Origin: Nomascus leucogenys
Taxonomy: Eukaryota > Chordata > Mammalia > Primates > Hylobatidae
Direction: 5' to 3'
DNA: 64,000 nucleotides
Assembly (NCBI RefSeq): GCF_006542625.1
Contig: NC_044398.1
Span: 13,565,839-13,629,838 of the forward strand
Shown here: one piece after another, positions 57,270 through 64,000 of the stretch
Numbering within the stretch: the first letter of the stretch is position 1
Layout of the letters: each line of letters opens with the position of its first letter
Made by a program: the position numbers and the translations under genes
The notes under the pieces: generated by a model
Seen by the model: the letters and a program-made list of their open reading frames with translations, nothing else
What the model was told of the DNA's origin: nothing
Databases searched by the model: none

Positions 57270-58250
57270 GAAGAAAATGGACGAGTTATTTATAAAATGT
57301 ATATGGAAATGCAGAGGGCCAAGAATAGTCAAGACAATCTTGAAGTAGAAGAGCAAAGAACAAAATACTGGGATGCCATACAGATATTAGTAGTGGAATA
57401 AGTTACTTATATCAAGATTGATTATAAAGCTACAGTAATTATGACAACATGGTATTGGGTCAAAGATGGACACATAGATCAATAAAAAACATAGAGTCTA
57501 GAAAGTGACCCATACATATATAGTCATTTATCTTATCACAAAGGTAGCACTACACAGCATTGGGGAAAGATTGCTATTCGCAATTATGATTGTATGCCAA
57601 TTGGATATCCATCACTCGCAGAATCATAGTCACCTATCTCAGACCAAACACAAAAAATAAATTCCAGTCGGATCACAGATAAAAATAAAACAATAAAGCT
57701 TCTCAAAGATAATATAGAAAACTTCTTCATGACTTTCTTTTTTTTTTTTGAGACAGTTTCACTCTTTCACCCAGGCTGGAGTGCAGTGGTGCGATCTCAG
57801 CTCACTACAACCTCCGCCTCTCAGTTTCAAGCAATTCTCCTGCCTCAGCCTCCCAAGTAGCTGGGATTACAGGCACCCGCCACCATGCCCAGCTAATTTT
57901 TGTATTTTTAGTAGAGGCGGGGTTTCACCATGTTGGCCAGGCTAATCTCAAACTCCTGACCTCGTGATCTGCCTGCCTCAGCCTCCCAAAGTGCTGGGAT
58001 TACAGGCATGAGCCATCACACCCGGCCAATTCTTCACAACTTTAGGATAACCAAAAACAATCTTAAACATGATACAGAAAAGCATTAATCATAAAGGAAA
58101 AGGCTGATAATGACAAATTGGAAAACACTAAAATTAAGCACCTCTCTTCATCAAAGACACCATTGAGAGTGAAAAAAGAAGCCAAAATGGGAGAAAATAA
58201 CATGTAAATGCAAGAAATGGCTCATATTCAAAATATACAAAGAAAAATGG
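57270..58250 (+). repeat. L1M ORF2 fragment, plus strand, split by an Alu
   Basis: Sense L1: 'gccaagaatagtcaagacaatcttgaagtagaagagcaaag', 'ttataaagctacagtaattatgacaacatggtattgg', 'aaagcttctcaaagataatatagaaaacttc', after the Alu 'cttcatcaaagacaccattgagagtg'. Confidence 0.85.
57738..58027 (-). mobile_element. Alu, minus strand, inside the L1M
   Basis: Full reversed Alu. Worn TSD AACTTCTTCATGACTTT / AATTCTTCACAACTTTA. Confidence 0.95.
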
Positions 58251-58310
58251 ACAAGATACTTCACACCAAAAAAGGAGTGGGGTGCATGCAAGTAGCCAAG
58301 AAACAGGAAA

Positions 58311-58606
58311 AGGTGCTGTCACTTCTTTTCCTGGAGTGGTGGCAACATTATGTAATGCTGGACCACATTTCTATCCTCTTTTTATATTTTTGGGGAAAGA
58401 ACTAGAGATTCCTGGGCCTTTATTTGTACCATCATAGTTTTAGGATTGCATAGGAATCAAGATTTTTCAAATTTAGCCTAAAATGTGAATGGTTGTACAT
58501 TTAAAGAGAATAAAAATGTATTCTTGAAGATGAGATTACTATTTTAAGAAAAGCTCTTCTACCATTTGCATCAGATAATATTGGGCACACTCACGCTCAT
58601 GCATAA
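58311..58606 (+). repeat. Diverged direct repeat, copy A
   Basis: About 295 bases that recur at 59008-59300 in the same direction at roughly four identical bases in five. Shared exact runs include GGTGGCAACATTATGTAATG, TTTGGGGAAAGAA and GTACATTTAAAG. I cannot assign it to a known family. Confidence 0.85.
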
Positions 58607-59007
58607 CCTCTTTATTAAGAGTTGGATGCCTCAGCCTTGCAGCTTAAACCTGTGGAATGGAGAATGAGGTCAGAAAAATACCACTACAAAAACTAACAAC
58701 TCGTGTTTTAAAAGAAATATCACCAGGGAAGAAGAACACCGAGACAATTCTGTACAAAGAATGCCTATTTTCTTCTAATGTTTCAAAATCTATTTTGACT
58801 TTTTTCCCAAGGATGTAACCGAAAGGTAGAGGCTGCCCTGAGTGTCACTTACTGATTGTCATAAGAAGAAGATTTTCATGAGATGGCACTGGGATCCAAG
58901 GTAACCAGCCTGTGTTCAGCGGGGACTGGAAGTGATAAGGATAGAAAAGCATCTGTGTTTAGAATGCTCCAATGAGCAATCAGCACTCTCCTGAGATGAC
59001 CCTTTAC
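58607..59007. other. Spacer between the two direct repeats
   Basis: About 400 bases, not recognised. No open frame of note. Confidence 0.5.
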
Positions 59008-59300
59008 TGTTGCTAGGCACTCATTTCTGTTTCTGGAGTGGGTGGCAACATTATGTAATGCTGAACCACATTTCCATTCTCTTTATATATCTTTGGGGAA
59101 AGAATTAGAGCTTCCTGAGTTTTTATTTTGTACTATTAAATCTTTAGAATTGAATAGAAATTGAGATTGTTCAAATTTGGCCTAAAAATTGAATGATGGT
59201 ACATTTAAAGAAAAAATCTATTCTTGAACATGCAATTACCATTTAAAGAAAAGCTTTTTTACCATAAGCATCAAAGAACATTAGACACTCCCCTGCATAA
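59008..59300 (+). repeat. Diverged direct repeat, copy B
   Basis: Partner of 58311-58606, about 697 bases further on. It has small indels against copy A throughout, so the duplication is old. Confidence 0.85.
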
Positions 59301-59783
59301 GCAGTAGTTTAGGTGCTTAATTTACATAATTCACATCAAGTATAGGGAACTCCTATACCTCTGTTTTATTTCCTCTATTCCCAGAAGTGCCTAATGAGAA
59401 ACTGATTTTCTTTTATGGATATTTCTGATTGTCCTTTTTTAGAACAAAGCTGCTGAAAATTTAAAGAACAGGTTTTAGGGTTTTATTTTCAGCAAAATGA
59501 ACAAAAATGTAACTGCGATGGGCCCTCCCTTTGAAAAAAAAATGCTAACTAAAACATTTATTTAATTACACTTTTTCAACGCACCAGTCAGGGAAGCCAT
59601 TCAGACCACGAGTTTTTGTATAAACAAAATGATAATCAAATACTCCTTGATAACATGGTCAGCCAAAAACTTCAGAACCAATCAATATTGTATAAAGAAT
59701 ATACTACTGTTACATGTAAGTTCTCAGAACTGGAAATGTTTGATGGTGATCTCTTGTAAGAGTCAAAATAAGTGCCTTTTGAG
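59301..59783. other. Unique intronic sequence
   Basis: No gene or family recognised. Confidence 0.4.
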
Positions 59784-60091
59784 TTTTTTTTTTTTTAATG
59801 TACCATTGAGTTTATTAAAAAGTACAGCTTACTCAGAGGCCAAAGGCCAAGAAAGGTAAACAGAGTACTAAAGCCACCTTTCACCTAAGGACATTTCCTG
59901 AAACCTGATAACCTTGACATTTTGGTTTTCATGTTCTCATGGGGCATGTTGGGCAAAAAGCAACACCAAGGACTGACCCAGTGTAGGTAGTCTAATATCA
60001 TAAAGCTAGAAACCAAAGAAATAAAGAACTATGTCTCATTTCTTCCATAGAAGGGAGGGGTGTGGAGTGGGGAGAGAGATAAAGAAAGAAC
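59784..60091 (-). pseudogene. Probable retrocopied mRNA 3' end, source unknown
   Basis: On the minus strand the segment ends with AATAAA (complement at about 59811-59816), about 15 bases later followed by a run of 13 A (complement at 59784-59796). That is the layout of a polyadenylated transcript end copied into the genome. I cannot name the source or find a clear target-site duplication. The right end is set only by the next Alu. Alternative: an unlisted repeat, or chance. Confidence 0.45.
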
Positions 60092-60372
60092 AGCCACGTG
60101 TGGTGGCTCATGCCTGTAATCCCAACATTTTCGGAGGCCAAGGCTGGTGGATGACTTGAGCCCAGGAGTTGGGAACCAGCCTGGACAACATAGTGAGACC
60201 CCATCTTTACAAAAAATTTGAAAGTTAGCTAGCCATGGTGGCCCTCGCCTGTCATCCTAGTTGCTCAGGAGGCTGAGGCAGGAGGATCCCTTGAGCCCAA
60301 ATTTTGAGGCTGCAATAAGCTATGATGACACCACTGCAATCCAGTTTGGGTGACATTGTCGAAGGGAACAGA
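60092..60372 (+). mobile_element. Alu, old, plus strand
   Basis: Both arms with many changes ('agccacgtgtggtggctcatgcc', 'gaggctgcaataagctatgatgacaccactgc'). No clean A tail. AluJ-like. Confidence 0.9.
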
Positions 60373-61979
60373 GAGAAAAGCTGCTGATCTAAGTAACTTT
60401 GGAAATGATTGGAATCAGTAAAACTAAACTCAAAAAGACCCGTACATGATACTACTGTAGTTGATAAAGTTGTATACCATGAATGTGTATGGTTAGCAAT
60501 TCTGAAACCACCATATATGTTTACTGGAATTGAACAGTTAAGTAAATGTTTCTCATTGTTGGAATGTTAGGGTACAGATAAGAAAGGGGAGAAAGCTAGA
60601 ATGATCCATGTGGAGAAAAGGAAAGATGAGGAGGGAAAGAGGCATTCCACCTAAGAATCATAACCCAGGATTGAAGTTGAAATACAAGAGGCATATTGAG
60701 GAAACCATGCTGGAACAGATGGTTTATATAGGGCAGTGCTTTTCAGATTATGTTCTGATGGACTCCCACAGAGGCTGGCCAGCAAGGGGTGAGGAGGCCC
60801 GCTAGTGAAGTCTTTAAGTGAGGCAGTGCTGCAGGTGTATTAGAAAGATTGATCTGACAGTGGACACAGAGGAATGTGTTGGGAAACTTCAGTAAATTCA
60901 ATGAGATGGCATGAGCCCGAATGTGTTATTGGCCACGAGTTTGAAAATAAAACAAGAGGATGGATGCCTGTATTCTCACCAAGGGAGAACCACCAGGACT
61001 GGGTTACAGATGGGAGAAATATTATACCACAGGAAGGAGGTATCAAAGCCCCATCCAGTGATAGAAGTGAAGAATCTCATGTTGGATGTAAATCTGATGG
61101 TACTAGATTGTTTGGGAATATGGAAATTAATACTTTGATTGTATCCAAGTTCTAAAGGGAATTACAAAGTGAATTACAATAATTAGCTTGAATATATCAA
61201 ATATAACTAGATGGCTAACTATGGGATTACATCTAGTGTCGGCAGTGTGGATGAACACACAGCAGACCTGGGAATTCTTATTTACAACTCAGTTCTTAAG
61301 GTTAATTTTCTTAGAAGTCTCTAAATTTCTGAGTTTAGGAAGGGGTGGGGATAAGTTAAATTGAAAAGCCCCAAGTACTGTGGCACAGCTAAAAATCCCA
61401 TATCCAGAGTCTAGGAGTTGGCACTTCTGGTAAGGTAGCATTCACAGGGTAGTATTGTTAAGGATGGCAGAGATTTGGTAAGGATGGAATCTCCAACAGA
61501 GGAAGAGTTGGTATTCCTCCTCAGGCCCAATAAGCCACAAACCTAGAGCTCCAGGTTAAGGAAGGATAAGGATGTCAGGGGTAAGGACCTCAGGTAGTAT
61601 CTACTATCCTCTCCATCAAAAGAAAATAAATAAGCTATAAATGAACTAAAAATATATAGAGATAGAGGTATTTGCTTGCTTTCAGTGTAGGAAAGTCTTA
61701 ATGCAAAGTTATTTAATATAAGCATTCACAGATATACAATATATACACTTCAGCAAAATTCATAAACAAAATCAAAAGGTAACAATAATCTATAAAAATA
61801 ACAACATATAAAACAGACAATTAACATATAAAACTAACACTAGAATCAACAACACTCCAGTAGTACAAGAATAGCTAGTGTCCAGATCTTGGTTTCAAAT
61901 ACCATTTTCCAATAAAAGGAATAAAGGCTCCTTAGAGACATGTTGATTCTAGGAATAGGCAGGAAATATACATGATGAG
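60373..61979. other. Mostly unique intronic sequence
   Basis: About 1.6 kb without a gene. 'tctttaagtgaggcagtgctgcaggtgtattagaaagattgatctgacag' near 60810 may be a reversed L2 scrap. Frames at 60608-61155 carry no recognised motif. Confidence 0.4.
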
Positions 61980-62826
61980 CCTGCAGCATCTTGTAGTGCC
62001 AGAGAGTAAAGAAAGTGCTCAAACAAAATAAAAACAATGTAGGTATGTCGTAGGGACACAGGACATTGAGAAAGATCCCAATGACCCAAGGAGATCTGGA
62101 ACAATTTAAGCAGCAAAATAAAGTAGTATTGGATTATACTACCCAAAGCATAAAATAAATATCATGAGTCCATACTCATATAAATAAATGAATACAGGAG
62201 AATAGGTAAATCTCTCCTGTAGAAGAATCCATATAATTTATGTAGATACTTGGCCCTTAAGGAAATGGAGCATCACTCCCCACTCCTTAAGGCTGTACAT
62301 AGTGACTTTCTGCCAAAAAACGTGGTATGTAAATCTGGGGAGGGGCACCAGTAACTTTACCTAACATATACTACCTCAGCCCCATCATCTTTATGATATT
62401 CCTCCCAAAAACCCATGTCCTGAGTCTAATCTTGAGAAAAATTTCAGACAAATGTCCCTAATTGAGGGACATCCTAAAAAATACTTAAGTAGCACTCCTC
62501 AAAACTATCAAGGTGTGAAAACTCAGGCTTGAGAAACTTTGTGAGGAGCCTGGGGAAACATGATGAGTAAACATGATATGGTAAATGGATGGGATCTCAG
62601 ATGGGATCCTGGAAAAGAAACGAGACCTTAGGAAAAACCAGGCAAATTTGAATAAAGTATGGACTTCAATTAATAATGATATATTATTATTAGTTTCTTA
62701 ATTGTGGCAAATGTAAAATTTTAAGAATAAGAGAAATTGGTTGTGGAGTTTATGGGAACTATCTGTACTATCTTCACACTTTTTCTGCAAAACTGTTCTA
62801 AAATTAAAATTTTATTTTAAAAAAGT
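61980..62826 (+). repeat. L1M 3' UTR, plus strand
   Basis: Sense old-L1 3' end: 'tgggatcctggaaaagaaacgagaccttaggaaaaacc', 'aataaagtatggacttcaattaataatg', 'gggaactatctgtactatcttcacactttttctgcaaaactgttctaaaattaaaa', ending in a short A run. Confidence 0.75.
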
Positions 62827-62928
62827 GGCCAACATTATGGCATTTCTGTCTTAATTATTATATCTCCTAAATAAGGCATTATCTTATATAGTCACAAGAC
62901 AAATATCACTTAAGAAATACAACATTGG

Positions 62929-63234
62929 GGCCGGGCACGGTGGCTCACTCCTGTAATCCCAGCACTTTGGGAGGCCGAGGCGGGTGGATCACGAGGTCAG
63001 GAGATCGAGACCATCCTGGCTAACACGGTGAAACCCTGTCTTTACTAAAAATACAAAAAAAAAAAAAAAAATTAGCTGGGTGTGGTGGTGCCTGCCTGTA
63101 GTTCCAGCTACTCAGGAGGCTGAAGCAGGAGAATGGCATGAACCCAGGAGGTGGAGCCTGCAGTGAGCTGAGATTTTGCCACTGCACTCCAGCCTGGACC
63201 ACAGAGCAAGACTCCGTCTCAAAAAAAAAAAAAA
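62929..63234 (+). mobile_element. AluY-like, plus strand
   Basis: Starts GGCCGGGCACGG, with a long A run in the middle linker and an A tail. TSD AAGAAATACAACATTG / AAGAAATGTAACATTG. Confidence 0.95.
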
Positions 63235-64000
63235 AGAAAGAAATGTAACATTGATGAACTATTAATACCTAAAGTAGTTCATATCCAAAATACCCAGGTT
63301 GCCCAAGTAGTGCCTTATGTAGCTACGTGGTTATTGTTTTTAATACAGAATCCAATCAAATAGCATTGCATCTTATTGTCATTTCTCTTTTTTCTCCCTA
63401 GCAGAACAGTGCCCTCATGATGAGGAATTTTGACACTCCTTCTTTTCAGTTGATAGATGGACTGCCCTTCATTTAATCACTTGTATATGTTTCTTTAGGT
63501 TAGGGAGGAAAAAAGTAGTAAAGTTAGGATTGGTGGAGATTATACCATTTCTCAAGTAGGATCATCCCAGACTGCCTTTGAGTGACACTTCATTAGACAC
63601 AGGGGGCTTGCTAGTGCCAAGCAGCCAGTCTGCTGGTTTTGTGCTGTAGTTACTGATGTCAGAATTAAATTAGGTGGTAGTGTAGTTCTTGTGGCACATG
63701 TTTGTTTGTTTTTTCTGTCAGGTTGTCCCAGATAGAAATAAAGTTCCCACCTCTCTGATTTTCTTGTAAGAAAGTACTTAGACATTCTCTTTGTCAGTTG
63801 ACCATCTCAAGAGAACATGGAGAATACTCATAAATGCTTTTACAATGACTTAATTTTTATGTTCTGGTTGTTACTTCTGTAATGTAATTTCTGTTATTGT
63901 TCACTTACTTTACAAAATAAGAAGACCAAACCTTTTTTTAAACCCTCATTAATGAAAGACAGTAAACAGGCAGTGTGGCTCTGAGAGGAGGGAGAGCTCA
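63235..64000. other. Intronic sequence to the window end
   Basis: About 63270-63600 ('tccaaaatacccaggttgcccaagtagtgcc', 'ttgtcatttctcttttttctccc') may be an antisense old L1 remnant (weak). The rest is not recognised. No REEP3 exon found. Confidence 0.4.

Larger units (their letters stand above)
31835..64000 (+). other. REEP3: REEP3 intron 1 (partial)
   Basis: The donor GTAAGT at 31835-31840 opens an intron that runs past the window end. I looked for the next exon (expected to begin with the 'VFG.LYPAYYSYKAVK' type of sequence) on the plus strand and did not find it. The interior is repeats and unrecognised sequence. Confidence 0.8.

Noticed and set aside
60608..61155. Overlapping frames in unique intronic sequence
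   Set aside because: Two overlapping frames of similar length without motifs point to low stop density, not to an exon.
178..63202. Dozens of 60-150 residue open frames with 'LECSGAISAHC', 'QAGVQWRDLGSL' or 'SSWDYRRPPP' type text
   Set aside because: All are translations of Alu elements; they are not genes.
31835..64000. Search for REEP3 exon 2
   Set aside because: No plus-strand text encoding the expected LYPAYYSYKAVK-type sequence after an AG acceptor was seen. The exon probably lies beyond the window.

Overview
This is primate, almost certainly human, nuclear genomic DNA. About 43 Alu elements lie among L1, L2, MIR, MaLR LTR and DNA-transposon remnants, with low gene density and one CpG island at about 31,350-32,340. 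I recognise one gene: the first coding exon of a REEP-family gene (ATG at 31,803, splice donor after 31,834). The nine codons that follow the ATG and the RAVV motif fit REEP3, an ER membrane-shaping, microtubule-binding protein. Everything after 31,834 to the window end reads as its first intron. I see no second exon. The 31 kb before the island is upstream intergenic sequence.

Layout. 1-16,900: L2, MIR, L1M and MLT1 fragments with 13 Alus and a (TGGA)n microsatellite. 16,925-25,797: one nearly complete old L1 (L1M type) on the minus strand, in order 3' end, ORF2, inter-ORF, ORF1, 5' UTR. It is broken by a Tigger-like DNA element (itself holding an Alu), a 5'-truncated younger L1 on the plus strand (also holding an Alu), and two further Alus. 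26,100-31,350: mostly unique sequence with MIR and L2 scraps. 31,350-32,340: CpG-island promoter, 5' UTR, exon 1 and the start of intron 1. 32,340-64,000: intron 1, with a 1.9 kb L2 that keeps the remains of its reverse transcriptase, several L1M fragments, paired Alus, two hAT-type MITEs, a diverged 290-bp direct duplication of unknown family, and a probable retrocopied mRNA 3' end on the minus strand.

How it works together: the only functional unit I can support is the TATA-less CpG-island promoter driving the REEP3 first exon. The rest is transposon history, with possible secondary effects on the intron such as inverted Alu pairs. I found no new gene system, CRISPR array or RNA gene. The more interesting signals are four Alus of one 12-bp-deletion lineage, the unexplained 58.3/59.0 kb duplication, a perfect hairpin in the intron, and three-copy target-site duplications that mark two Alus at one site. 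Repeat family names are from memory of consensus sequences. Boundaries are by eye and may be off by several bases, more for old elements.
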